Assembly (NCBI GenBank): GCA_020638155.1
Contig: JACKJB010000001.1
Coordinates: 496,001 to 560,000 of the forward strand
Direction: 5' to 3'
Length of the DNA stretch: 64,000 nt
Origin: Rhodospirillales bacterium
Lineage (GTDB): Bacteria; Pseudomonadota; Alphaproteobacteria; Micavibrionales; Micavibrionaceae
The notes beneath the pieces are model-generated. The model saw only the letters and a list, made by a program, of their open reading frames with translations. It did no database searches and had not been told where the DNA came from. Position numbers and translations under genes: made by a program. Positions 1-8,025 of the stretch are shown piece after piece. Position 1 is the stretch's first letter, and each line of letters opens with the position of its first letter.

Positions 1-533
1 CCGGGCCGGATACGGACGCGTCCCCGGTCGGTCGCGAAGCTGACTTCGCCGTCCTGTACGAAGACGTTATATTCATCATCAATCGGGCCGCCCCAGACGG
101 TCGTGCCGCGGATACCGATAGAACCGTAAGCTGTTTCAATCTGGACATCGGGGGTTTCCTGGCCTTTTTTAATCAGCCCGGTTGTGAAAATAAATGCCCC
201 GCGCAGGACTGAAAAACGGCCTTTATTATCCGCCGGGTCTTCCGGGTCGAAGACATACTCATCAACGGTCAGGCGGGATTCTTCGCCTAAAGTCAACTCG
301 GTTTCATCGATAAACAGGACCATCAGCTTGGAGTCCGGGCCGGTTTCGATGATATCGTTCATGTGAACGTCCTGTCCGACTTCGGCGATTTTTGCCTGTC
401 CGCTTTGCTGGATTGCGGCGGCGCCTTCAACTTCGGCGATGGTGCCGATGGCGGGGCTTTGGTCTTGCGCGAAGGCCGGTGTGATGGCTGTCACAGCAAA
501 AACAAGGATAAAGAAGGTCAAAGATCGGATCAT
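1..533 (-). CDS. FecR-domain secreted protein (partial, C-terminus beyond window)
   Basis: Reading the minus strand from the ATG at 533 gives an open frame that runs off the left edge (about 177 codons seen). It begins with a signal peptide (MIRSLTFFILVFAVTAITPAFA, cleavage expected after AFA, residue 22). A FecR-like region follows, with the pattern GTIAEVEGAAAI, VGQDVHMNDIIETG, LMVLFIDETELTLGEESRLTVDEYVFDP and then IETAYGSIGIRGTTVWGG. This is the typical FecR fold in envelope proteins that are not iron-signalling anti-sigma factors. The function is therefore unknown; a periplasmic or surface role is inferred. A GGGAA ribosome-binding site lies upstream. The domain call is firm but the protein is incomplete. 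Confidence 0.85.
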   Translation of the reverse strand, partial: MIRSLTFFILVFAVTAITPAFAQDQSPAIGTIAEVEGAAAIQQSGQAKIAEVGQDVHMNDIIETGPDSKLMVLFIDETELTLGEESRLTVDEYVFDPEDPADNKGRFSVLRGAFIFTTGLIKKGQETPDVQIETAYGSIGIRGTTVWGGPIDDEYNVFVQDGEVSFATDRGRVRIRP

Positions 534-618
534 GATGGTGTTCCCGGTTCAGGAGTCTATTGTCTTCTGACAGGGTACACGGGTTTTAACCGGAATGGCA
601 AAAGCCTTCTGGGGCTTG

Positions 619-1401
619 TCAACAGGGCTTTGGCGGCGCGTGGTCGAACCGTTCATGCCTGAGGAAGTGGACGACCTGGCGGCGGACTTCGTTATTGAAG
701 ACCATCATCATGTGCGAGGTCGGCAGGACGATCATGTCTTTCATGCCGTCGATTTTCATCCGTTCGATCGGAACGACGCCGTCATGGTCGTTCCCCCGGC
801 CCAGCACCCAGGGGGCCAGCGGGTTAATCGATGAATTCCCCGCAATGACGCCAAGCGGGAAATCTACGGCCGGGGCGACATTATGCTCATGATCGGTACG
901 AAGCTGGGCACCCGCAGGACCGTAAACAACGTCGAAGACCCTTTTGAGCGGGTTTTTCTCCGTCAGGCGCTCAAGGGTTTTCGCGCCTTTTTCAGCCGCG
1001 TCCTTGCCGAAGACGTCTTCGTAAAGTTTGCGGATAGATTCCGTTTCGGTCATCCAGTTGGCAAACTCGCTGCCCTGGTTCGGCGGGCTGAGCATCACGA
1101 CCCGGCCAAGGTTGTCAGGCCTGTGCTTGTGCAGCAGGTAGCGGGTGACAAGGCCGCCCATCGAATGGGTTACAAAATGGACTTTTGCCGCGTCATTAAA
1201 ATCCTCGGAGAGCTTCAGCGTGTCATGGACAAAGTCGCTCAGTTTGTCGAGATCCATCGTGCGCGAAGGGTAACTGATGTTAATGACCTGATAGCCTTCA
1301 GTTTTCAGGCCTTTCGAGAGTTTGGCCATATCGAATTTGTTTTTCAGAATGCCGTGCAGCAGGACAACGGTTTCTTTTTGGGAAGGGGGGCGATCGGTCA
1401 T
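619..1401 (-). CDS. alpha/beta-hydrolase (lipase/acyltransferase-like)
   Basis: The 260-residue protein shows the alpha/beta-hydrolase plan. The N-terminal strand and oxyanion motif VVLLHGILK is at residues 12-20. The nucleophile elbow THSMGG carries Ser80, a candidate acid lies in NDHDGVV near residues 205-207, and the final histidine is His230 in LPTSHMMM. There is no signal peptide, so a cytoplasmic esterase or lipase acting on a hydrophobic ester is likely. The substrate cannot be read from sequence. It lies 11 nt downstream of the DNA glycosylase gene and is the last member of the trmFO operon. The pairing with DNA and tRNA enzymes says nothing specific about its role. Confidence 0.85.
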   Translation of the reverse strand: MTDRPPSQKETVVLLHGILKNKFDMAKLSKGLKTEGYQVINISYPSRTMDLDKLSDFVHDTLKLSEDFNDAAKVHFVTHSMGGLVTRYLLHKHRPDNLGRVVMLSPPNQGSEFANWMTETESIRKLYEDVFGKDAAEKGAKTLERLTEKNPLKRVFDVVYGPAGAQLRTDHEHNVAPAVDFPLGVIAGNSSINPLAPWVLGRGNDHDGVVPIERMKIDGMKDMIVLPTSHMMMVFNNEVRRQVVHFLRHERFDHAPPKPC

Positions 1402-1412
1402 GGTTTCGTTTC

Positions 1413-1934
1413 TCAGCGCAGTATGGTTTTCCAGGCTTCAAGCTTTTGCTCATAGGTCATAGAGGCATGGGCCGGGCTTGTGGAGGGGAGCGGCGTAAAG
1501 CGGAGTTTGCCGTCTTTGAGGCCGGAGAAATGGCGTTCAAACACGTTCTGCGCCTTCTGGCCGTTGAAGCAGATCCGGGTAATGTGCGGGTGCTGTGCCA
1601 GGAAGGTGGCCATATCGTTCGGGACTTCGTTCTCAATATTGCTGTCGAGGCTGCCGTGCCGGGTGCAGGATTTCAGGACATCCCACAGGGCAACGCCTGA
1701 TTTTTGCAGCAGGACCAGCCGGTTTTCATAGGGAAGCTCAGGGATCGCGCCGGTCAGCTGGCCCATGATTGGCCAGAACAGGTTGCGCGGATGAGCGTAA
1801 TATTGCCCGGCATCCAGCGAGGCCTTGCCCGGCATGCTGCCGAGGACCAGGATTTTCGCATCCCGGCGGGAAACGGCGGGAAAGCTGTGGATCTGCGGTT
1901 CTACGCCGCGTGTTTGTAGGTTTGTGTAAGCCAT
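1413..1934 (-). CDS. DNA-deoxyinosine (hypoxanthine) glycosylase, UDG superfamily family 6
   Basis: The protein has 173 residues with the HDG signature GSMPGKASLDAGQYYAHPRN followed by LFWPIM, then LQKSGVALWDVLKSC, the second-strand motif ICFNGQKA and the closing loop LPSTSPAHA. Family 6 enzymes excise hypoxanthine (deaminated adenine) and some mismatched bases, starting base-excision repair; that activity is inferred from family. The gene overlaps the 3' end of trmFO by 34 nt, which suggests translational coupling. The ATG at 1934 is the only reasonable start upstream of the conserved core. Confidence 0.85.
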   Translation of the reverse strand: MAYTNLQTRGVEPQIHSFPAVSRRDAKILVLGSMPGKASLDAGQYYAHPRNLFWPIMGQLTGAIPELPYENRLVLLQKSGVALWDVLKSCTRHGSLDSNIENEVPNDMATFLAQHPHITRICFNGQKAQNVFERHFSGLKDGKLRFTPLPSTSPAHASMTYEQKLEAWKTILR

Positions 1935-3259
1935 ATATCTATATCCTGTAAGGCGCGGCGGCTCATCGCCGGTTTGCGCTCTTTCTTCTTGGTTTTCTGG
2001 TCCAGCGGCGGGAACAGGCCGAAATTGACATTCATCGGCTGGAACGTTTCGGCGTTCGCCCCGCCTGTGATGTGGCCGAGGATTGCACCCAAAGCCGTTG
2101 TTGGCGGTGGGGCCGCCATGTCTTGGCCAAGAATTTCCGCGGCGGCAAAGCGGGCGGCCATAATGCCGACGGCGGCGCTTTCGACATAGCCTTCGCAGCC
2201 GGTAATCTGCCCGGCAAAGCGCAGGCGCGGCATGGCCTTCAGGCGCAGTGTGCTGTCCAGAAGCCGGGGCGAATTCAGGAACGTATTGCGGTGCAGGCCG
2301 CCAAGCCGGGCAAAGGTGGCGTTTTCAAGGCCGGGGATGGTCTTGAAGATATCACTTTGCGCGCCATATTTCATCTTGGTCTGAAAGCCGACCATATTAT
2401 AAAGTGTTCCCAATGCGTTATCCTGCCGAAGTTGAACCACAGCATAAGGGCGCTCTTCGGTGTGCGGATTGGTCAGGCCGACCGGTTTCATAGGTCCGAA
2501 ACGTAGCGTTTCAATTCCGCGGCTCGCCATAACCTCAATGGGCATGCAGCCTTCGAAGTACGGGGTGTCTTTTTCCCAGTCTTTGAACTCGGTTTTATCG
2601 GATGTCAGCAATGCGTCGATGAATGCTTCGTACTGGGCCTTGTCCAGCGGGCAGTTGATGTAATCCTTGCCCGTGCCGCGCGGGCCTTCCTTATCGTAGC
2701 GGGACTGGTACCAGGCTTTGTCCATATCAATGCTGTCTTTATAGACGATGGGTGCGATGGCATCGAAAAAGGCGAGGGCATCTTCGCCTGTGAGTTCTTT
2801 GATCGCGCCGGCCAGTGCCGGGGAGGTCAGGGGGCCTGTCGCAATAATCACGCTTTCCCAGTCTTCGGGGGGCAGACCTGCGATCTCGCCGCGTTCCAGG
2901 GTTATACGCGGGTGGTCATGCAGGACTTTGGTGACGTTCTGTGAGAAGATATCGCGGTCAACGGCCAGTGCCCCGCCTGCCGGGACGGCGGCTGTGTCGC
3001 CTTCGCTCATAATCAGCGAACCACAGCGGCGCATTTCCTCGTGCAGCAGGCCGACAGCGTTATTTTCGGCATCATCGGACCGGAACGAGTTGGAGCAGAC
3101 CAGCTCCGCCAGCCCGTCCGTTTTATGGGCGGGCGTCTGCACGGTGGGGCGCATTTCGTGCAGGATTACGTTAACGCCCATTTCCGCGGCTTGCCACGCG
3201 GCTTCGGACCCGGCCAGGCCGCCGCCGATAATATGTAGTGTTTTTTGGTTCATCCGCAT
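1901..3259 (-). CDS. trmFO: methylenetetrahydrofolate--tRNA-(uracil-5-)-methyltransferase
   Basis: A 452-residue flavoprotein of normal family length. It starts with the FAD Rossmann motif HIIGGGLAGSEAAWQ and continues with LAELVCSNSFRSDD, FFDAIAPIVYKDSIDM, YINCPLDKAQYEAF and CMPIEVMASRG, all TrmFO hallmarks. TrmFO makes ribothymidine-54 in the T-loop of tRNAs using methylene-tetrahydrofolate and FADH2. Two in-frame ATGs (3259 and 3253) are possible; neither has a clear ribosome-binding site, and the first is reported. It heads the minus-strand operon trmFO, glycosylase, hydrolase. Confidence 0.97.
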   Translation of the reverse strand: MRMNQKTLHIIGGGLAGSEAAWQAAEMGVNVILHEMRPTVQTPAHKTDGLAELVCSNSFRSDDAENNAVGLLHEEMRRCGSLIMSEGDTAAVPAGGALAVDRDIFSQNVTKVLHDHPRITLERGEIAGLPPEDWESVIIATGPLTSPALAGAIKELTGEDALAFFDAIAPIVYKDSIDMDKAWYQSRYDKEGPRGTGKDYINCPLDKAQYEAFIDALLTSDKTEFKDWEKDTPYFEGCMPIEVMASRGIETLRFGPMKPVGLTNPHTEERPYAVVQLRQDNALGTLYNMVGFQTKMKYGAQSDIFKTIPGLENATFARLGGLHRNTFLNSPRLLDSTLRLKAMPRLRFAGQITGCEGYVESAAVGIMAARFAAAEILGQDMAAPPPTTALGAILGHITGGANAETFQPMNVNFGLFPPLDQKTKKKERKPAMSRRALQDIDIWLTQTYKHAA

Positions 3260-3396
3260 GATGTAGCAAATTGTGGAAAATAAGACAAATGTTTCGTGCC
3301 TTGTCAGGCTTAGCGGAATCCGCTTTAATAACCCGATAAAAAAGCGATCACCTTAAAAAAACAAAATCAGATCGCATTGAACAGGGAGTTACATTG

Positions 3397-4452
3397 ATGA
3401 AGAAAGGCTTATGGTATAAGTCTCTGATACCTGTTTTTCTGGCAGGATGCGTGGCTACTGGGGGCGGGCATAAGCCTGATAAGCCTGACGATACGGACCT
3501 TAGTGCTTTATTTAACCGGCAGGCTGTGGCTGAAACTTATGCGATCAGTTGTGATATGCGTGATTTTGTCCGGGAGGCCAGCTACAGGACTCCGTCGAGG
3601 CGGTACACATCTGATGATTTTCGCGGCGGTTCGGCCAATATAACTGCGATTTATTCGCCGCATCTTTCCGCAGAAGACCGTCTTAAAGCAGAACAGTTCC
3701 TTGACACTATTCCGGGGCATGTCGGCGACTTGTTCTATAAGCAGGGCGGGGTATTTGTTTTTACCTCGCAATCCCTGGCAGAGGCCTTGCCGGGTTATGC
3801 TGACCATAAGGATAAACACGGCAATTACCCGTACCAGAATAATTATGTCGGGCTTTACCGTGGCAACGAAAAGCGCGTTTTCGTGACCTTTGGACTGGCG
3901 AATATTGAGAAGACGGATGATGGCTTTGAGATCAAAGGGTATCGCCCTTATGGCGGGAATAAGATCGGTGTTTTCCACCATGAATTAGGGCATTACATTG
4001 ACGATATGCTGGGCGGGCTTGGGCGAAAAGAACGCACCTCTGACCCGAATGATATCCTGCAGCATTTGCAGGCGCATCGGCATGACGACCGTTTTACCGA
4101 TACGGCAGCTTTCAGGGAGGCTCTGGAGGCTGACTTTGAGGAACTGGTTAAAAAACCGCATGCTGATTATGCGCTTAAATTCCGTTCGTATTTTCTGCCG
4201 GACTCTTACAAGGGAACCAAGCTGTACGGGCAGAAAGACAGCTGGGACGATACAGGGAGCGAGGTTTTTGCTGAGCTGTGGAGCGAGGTGCATGGTTACG
4301 GGACGTATGATCTGGCGTACTATTTCCCGCGGACATACCAGATTGTGAAGGATGTGGACCGCGAATTACGGCAGATTTACGAGCAGAACAAGCGCGAGTG
4401 CGAGCAGCAGTTCTTTTCACCCGACTTCAGGTTTGCGCTGCAGCCTATTTAA
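3397..4452 (+). CDS. lipoprotein with zincin metallopeptidase motif (HELGH)
   Basis: The start is the ATG at 3397, eight nt after AGGGAG; an upstream TTG at 3394 is less likely. The N-terminus is a lipoprotein signal with lipobox LAGC, giving lipidated Cys18. The zinc-binding motif HHELGHYID holds H195, E196 and H199. About 90 residues later, TGSEVFAELWSEVHGYG offers glutamate candidates for a third zinc ligand, an arrangement reminiscent of anthrax lethal factor-like (ATLF) zincins. The protein is therefore inferred to be an envelope-anchored zinc peptidase. No recognised family name fits with certainty. It converges with the next gene, overlapping it by 8 nt. Confidence 0.75.
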   Translation: MKKGLWYKSLIPVFLAGCVATGGGHKPDKPDDTDLSALFNRQAVAETYAISCDMRDFVREASYRTPSRRYTSDDFRGGSANITAIYSPHLSAEDRLKAEQFLDTIPGHVGDLFYKQGGVFVFTSQSLAEALPGYADHKDKHGNYPYQNNYVGLYRGNEKRVFVTFGLANIEKTDDGFEIKGYRPYGGNKIGVFHHELGHYIDDMLGGLGRKERTSDPNDILQHLQAHRHDDRFTDTAAFREALEADFEELVKKPHADYALKFRSYFLPDSYKGTKLYGQKDSWDDTGSEVFAELWSEVHGYGTYDLAYYFPRTYQIVKDVDRELRQIYEQNKRECEQQFFSPDFRFALQPI

Positions 4453-5269
4453 TTTCGGCCATCAGGCGGTTCCAGACAAGCTGGCGCTGCTCTTCATGGG
4501 CGGCCAGTTTTTTCGCAAAGCGGATGCCGGTTGTGAAATGATGCCGGTTCGGCGTGTGTTTGGGGATGCTGTCTTCATCAATACTAGCCATAGCATGGCC
4601 GGTGATTTCGGGAAGGACGCCGGAGAAAATGGCTTTGCCTTTGCCGTAGCGGCGTGAGGCGATGGCGATCGGTTTATCTTTGATATCGCTGAAACGGGCG
4701 ATGATGTTGTATTCTTCGGCCTCGGCACTGTCGGACAGTTTTAGCCAGGGGCCGTGATCGTAACAGGCCGCACCGCGGGCGGCGTCATTAAATTCAAGCC
4801 GGGCGACATTGTAATCGATAAACGGGTTTTCCCGCTCTTCCCAGTCGATGTAATCTTCCACGGGGCCGTAGGCCGTGCCTTCAAAAATGCCGGTGGATGG
4901 ATGGATGGTGCGCACGGCCTTGTTGTTGTGCTTGTCGGTATATTTAAAGGTTTTTGTCAGCAGGTATGCGCCTTGGCATAGACCAACCGCCGTCCCGCCG
5001 TTTTTGACCCAGTTTTTGATTTTGACGCCACCTTCGTACCCCAGCCTGTGGCGGTAATGCTGGCTGGTTCTTTTGACGCCGGGGATAAACAGGACATCGA
5101 TATCGTCCAGAGCGTTGCGGAAACGGATGTCGTTGCTGTCTATCGTGATGATCCGGGCTGTCCTGTTGAAGGTTTCGTGCAGGCGTTCAAGCAGCGCGCG
5201 CGTGGAACCGTCCTGTTCCATCAGTACAGCAATCGTCCTTGGTTTATGCCCTTCTTGTGTGGCGCTCAT
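4445..5269 (-). CDS. BPL_N-type class I glutamine amidotransferase-like protein
   Basis: The 274-residue protein matches the N-terminal domain of eukaryotic biotin-protein ligases (BPL_N), a class I amidotransferase-like fold. Visible features are IAVLMEQDGSTRALLERL, LFIPGVKRTSQHY, and a nucleophile elbow AVGLCQGAYLL with Cys98, then YGPVEDYIDWEERENP and a late RRYGKGKAIFSGVLPEITGH that could carry the catalytic histidine. There is no ligase domain, so it is a stand-alone version. A peptidase or amidohydrolase role is possible but unproven. AGGGA precedes the ATG. It converges with the metallopeptidase lipoprotein gene. Confidence 0.7.
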   Translation of the reverse strand: MSATQEGHKPRTIAVLMEQDGSTRALLERLHETFNRTARIITIDSNDIRFRNALDDIDVLFIPGVKRTSQHYRHRLGYEGGVKIKNWVKNGGTAVGLCQGAYLLTKTFKYTDKHNNKAVRTIHPSTGIFEGTAYGPVEDYIDWEERENPFIDYNVARLEFNDAARGAACYDHGPWLKLSDSAEAEEYNIIARFSDIKDKPIAIASRRYGKGKAIFSGVLPEITGHAMASIDEDSIPKHTPNRHHFTTGIRFAKKLAAHEEQRQLVWNRLMAEIK

Positions 5270-5329
5270 ATAATCCCTGTTTTTTTATAGCCGGAGGGAA
5301 TTTTTAGCGCATTTTTATGCGTTGGGCAA

Positions 5330-5845
5330 TTATTCCGGTTTAGGGGCCGGTACGGCTGTCAGGGCTGTTTGCGCGCCGAGCTTTTTGACCGAGGTTTTAC
5401 CGTCCTGATTGCGGGTGACAAGAGCTGGAACGGTCTGGATTTCAATCGGCGGGATGACTTTTTCGTGCTCGTATCTGTGGCCCGGCAGGCGCAAAGCCCA
5501 GGTTACAAGGTCGTTTGAATGAACTGATTCATACCGGCCTTCAAATGTATACTGGTCCGGCACTTCCTTATCCGGGTCAAGTGACCAGGTAATGTGATAT
5601 GGCCATCCGTCCGGGCGGGATTGTTCGCCGTTTACGGTGACAATTAAAGCCTGCAGCCCGTTTCCGTCATCGACCATACCGACGACTTCGATTTTTTTAG
5701 GCTGGAACAGGTCGCCAAAGCCGTCCGCGCCGTAGCGGTGTGTGATATGATTGGCTTTAACCACCGGGTATGCCGGGGGAAAGCGATCGATCAGCGCCTG
5801 CCGTGCCTCTTTGGTCAGTATGAAAGCGGTATAATCCTTAAGCAT
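5330..5845 (-). CDS. possible 2H phosphoesterase-like protein
   Basis: I choose the ATG at 5845 (171 residues); a TTG six codons upstream also leaves the frame open. Two HxT motifs are visible, NHITHRYG (H33-x-T35) and YHITWSLD (H84-x-T86), each after a beta-strand-like stretch. Such a pair is the signature of the 2H phosphoesterase superfamily, which acts on cyclic phosphates or RNA ends. The surrounding text (VVKANHITHRYG, then PYHITWSLDP) suits the small single-domain 2H members linked to RNA repair. Function is inferred from these two motifs only. No signal peptide or membrane segment is present. Confidence 0.55.
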   Translation of the reverse strand: MLKDYTAFILTKEARQALIDRFPPAYPVVKANHITHRYGADGFGDLFQPKKIEVVGMVDDGNGLQALIVTVNGEQSRPDGWPYHITWSLDPDKEVPDQYTFEGRYESVHSNDLVTWALRLPGHRYEHEKVIPPIEIQTVPALVTRNQDGKTSVKKLGAQTALTAVPAPKPE

Positions 5846-5939
5846 TTTCTTGTCATAATACAAAAGTGTGGGATAGGCAAGAAATATTTCGTCTGGTATT
5901 TTTTAAGGGAACGAATCCTTATAGGGGGAATCAGGGTTA

Positions 5940-6425
5940 ATGGACCATCCGATTAGCGAAAGCCGTTTTAATATGTGGCGGGCCGTGTTTGCCATGGCAC
6001 ATGCCGATCATGTGGTGACGGCAGAAGAAAGAGCGTTCATGGAAAACTACCTGAACCGGGTCGCGTTTTCCGAAGAGCAGAGGGCCGTATTGCGGCAGGA
6101 TATGATCGAGGCGCAGGATATCTATGAGTTGTTTGCCGAGATCAGCGATGCGGAAGACCGTGGCGCTTTCTTCCAGTTCGCGCGGGAGCTATGTTGGTGT
6201 GACGGGGATTTTGACGCGCAGGAAGAGATGATTAAAGAGCGGCTGAAAACGGAAGTTATGGGTGGGATGAATCTTACGCGGATTGATCTTGAACTGAAAA
6301 AATCCCGGGCTGAAATGAAAATGGAGCGTACGGCTGAAGATCGTGCGCATAAACGGCAGGCCGGCGATGCTATTGGTTTGCGGGCTTTTGTCAAAGGATT
6401 GATAGGAAAGAGAGAACGGCGATGA
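5940..6425 (+). CDS. TerB-like single-module protein
   Basis: A 161-residue, helix-rich, acidic protein. Residues 6-105 form one module (SESRFNMWRAVFAMAHADH, VTAEERAFMENYL, then ARELCWCDGDFDAQEE) of the type seen in TerB-like/DjlA N-terminal domains, where conserved acidic residues sit in helical hairpins. The same module occurs twice more in the next gene. The stop overlaps the next start (ATGA at 6422-6425), so the two are co-translated. Biochemical role unknown; TerB-like domains are often scaffold or metal-linked modules. Confidence 0.65.
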   Translation: MDHPISESRFNMWRAVFAMAHADHVVTAEERAFMENYLNRVAFSEEQRAVLRQDMIEAQDIYELFAEISDAEDRGAFFQFARELCWCDGDFDAQEEMIKERLKTEVMGGMNLTRIDLELKKSRAEMKMERTAEDRAHKRQAGDAIGLRAFVKGLIGKRERR

Positions 6426-7363
6426 CAATTGGTGTAAGCGAAAGCCGCTTTTATATGTGGCGCGCGATTTTTGCGATCGCTCATGTCGATGGCAAAATCG
6501 ACAAGCAGGAAGAAGCCTTTATGGATACGCACCTGAAGACGGTTGATTTCTCACCGAAACAGAAAGCTGTTTTGGAAGATGATATTATCCATGCCAAGGA
6601 CCCGGGGGAGATGCTGGCGCATGTGACGAGCTCTGAAGATCAAGGCATGTTCTTTGAATTTGCCCGGATGATGGTCTGGAGCGACGGCAATTACGATGTG
6701 CAGGAAAAAGAAATTATGCAGCGGCTTTTAGGGGCGCATATGGAACAGCTTGATATGGGACAGCTGACCAAAGCACTCCATGAGTCCCGGGAAAAGGCGC
6801 AGGCGCGCAATGAAGAGGATAATGCCTATATCAAGGCGCAGGCGCAGAAAAAAGTTGGTGTGGGGCCGTTGATCGGACGGTTGTTCGCTTCACCGAGAGA
6901 TAAAAAGCTGCCCCGGCATGAGGTGACGGAAAGCCAGTTTTATATGTGGCGGGCGATTTTTGCGCTGGCCCATGCCGATCATGAAGTGACGACGGAAGAG
7001 CGCAAGTTTATGTATGGCGTTCTGAATAATGAGAATTTTTCCAATAAACAGCGTCTGACGCTGGAAAACGATATCGAGCGGCCGCAGGACGTTGCCGAAA
7101 TGTTTATGAGTATCGCTGAACAGGAAGACCGCAGCCGCTTTTTCTATTATGCGCGGATGCTGTGCTGGGCCGACGGAAATTTTGACGAGCAGGAACAGGA
7201 AATCATGCTGGTCCTGAAAAAGCTGCATGTCCGCAATGTCGATTTTGTGAAGATGCTGGATAAGGTCGATATGGAGCTTGATGACGGTCAGAAGGATATG
7301 CTGACGGAAGATATGAAGGATGGCAATCCGCTTATTAGCTTTTTAAAGCGGATGCGTTCATAG
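6422..7363 (+). CDS. TerB-like protein with two repeated modules
   Basis: A 313-residue protein with two copies of the module found in the upstream gene, at residues 5-106 (ESRFYMWRAIFAIAHVDG to WSDGNYDVQEKEIM) and 168-270 (ESQFYMWRAIFALAHADH to WADGNFDEQEQEIM). A charged linker rich in Ala, Lys and Glu joins them. The C-terminal 40 residues form an acidic tail. The three modules across the two genes clearly arose by duplication. No signal peptide or membrane span is visible, so it is likely cytoplasmic. Function unknown. Confidence 0.65.
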   Translation: MTIGVSESRFYMWRAIFAIAHVDGKIDKQEEAFMDTHLKTVDFSPKQKAVLEDDIIHAKDPGEMLAHVTSSEDQGMFFEFARMMVWSDGNYDVQEKEIMQRLLGAHMEQLDMGQLTKALHESREKAQARNEEDNAYIKAQAQKKVGVGPLIGRLFASPRDKKLPRHEVTESQFYMWRAIFALAHADHEVTTEERKFMYGVLNNENFSNKQRLTLENDIERPQDVAEMFMSIAEQEDRSRFFYYARMLCWADGNFDEQEQEIMLVLKKLHVRNVDFVKMLDKVDMELDDGQKDMLTEDMKDGNPLISFLKRMRS

Positions 7364-7364
7364 C

Positions 7365-7919
7365 TTACGGGAATATTTTGACGCCGCCATAATTGTTGTA
7401 GGCGTACTGTATGGAAGGCTGGTGTGCGGGCTGCGTTGGATAGGTGTTGCCGTTGAATTGCAGGGCGACGTCTTTGGTGTCCAGGTTCATGCGGCCTGAG
7501 ACACGCACAACGATATCATTCCATCCGTTGGTTTTCTTGTCGCTGACCATCAAAGGGCCGCGTACCGGGGCGATTTCCGATTTTAATTCAAAATGATCGT
7601 TGTGGGCCTGAAAGACGACCATGCTGCAACCGTTAAAGCCGCACCAGTATTGATGGGGTGATTTCATCAGGACAATCCCTTCGCGGCGACCGTCCCCGTT
7701 CAGGTCGATACGGGTGAATTCATATTGGGTGTTCCCCGGCGCGCCGTGCGCATGGATATATTCGGCAACGGCATTCATGAAACGAGCGTTGTCAGGATCG
7801 TTAAAGGTTTGTGTTACCGGCATCGGGGTAAGCGGATCGTCCGTATTATCCTGCGTCGAGGCGCATCCTGAAACCAGGATCATGCATAGCAGGGCCAGGA
7901 TGTAGAAAACATTTTTCAT
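7365..7919 (-). CDS. lipoprotein with FG-GAP-like calcium-type motif
   Basis: The frame extends upstream to 7985, but the ATG at 7919 gives a clean lipoprotein signal, MKNVFYILALLCMILVSGC, with lipidated cysteine at residue 19. That start yields 184 residues. The mature part contains FTRIDLNGDGRREGIVLM, a DxNxDG-type loop seen in FG-GAP/VCBS proteins. Next come a cysteine-containing patch QYWCGFNGCSM and a C-terminal Tyr/Asn-rich tail. It is probably outer-membrane anchored with an unknown role. It converges almost end to end with the TerB-like gene. Confidence 0.65.
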   Translation of the reverse strand: MKNVFYILALLCMILVSGCASTQDNTDDPLTPMPVTQTFNDPDNARFMNAVAEYIHAHGAPGNTQYEFTRIDLNGDGRREGIVLMKSPHQYWCGFNGCSMVVFQAHNDHFELKSEIAPVRGPLMVSDKKTNGWNDIVVRVSGRMNLDTKDVALQFNGNTYPTQPAHQPSIQYAYNNYGGVKIFP

Positions 7920-7972
7920 ACGGTCTGTGCGCTTTTGATGGGTGAATCTGATATTTATTATCAGCGGCCAAA

Positions 7973-7997
7973 GGGACCGGTGCAAGGCTCCGGTCCC
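7973..7997 (-). terminator. putative transcription terminator of the fad operon
   Basis: GGGACCGG at 7973-7980 pairs perfectly with CCGGTCCC at 7990-7997 around a nine-base loop. It lies just downstream of the 3' end of the dehydrogenase/hydratase gene. On the minus strand it is followed by only three T residues, so termination is plausible but not certain. Confidence 0.5.
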
Positions 7998-8025
7998 AGT
8001 TACGCACAGAGTTTTAATCTGACGG

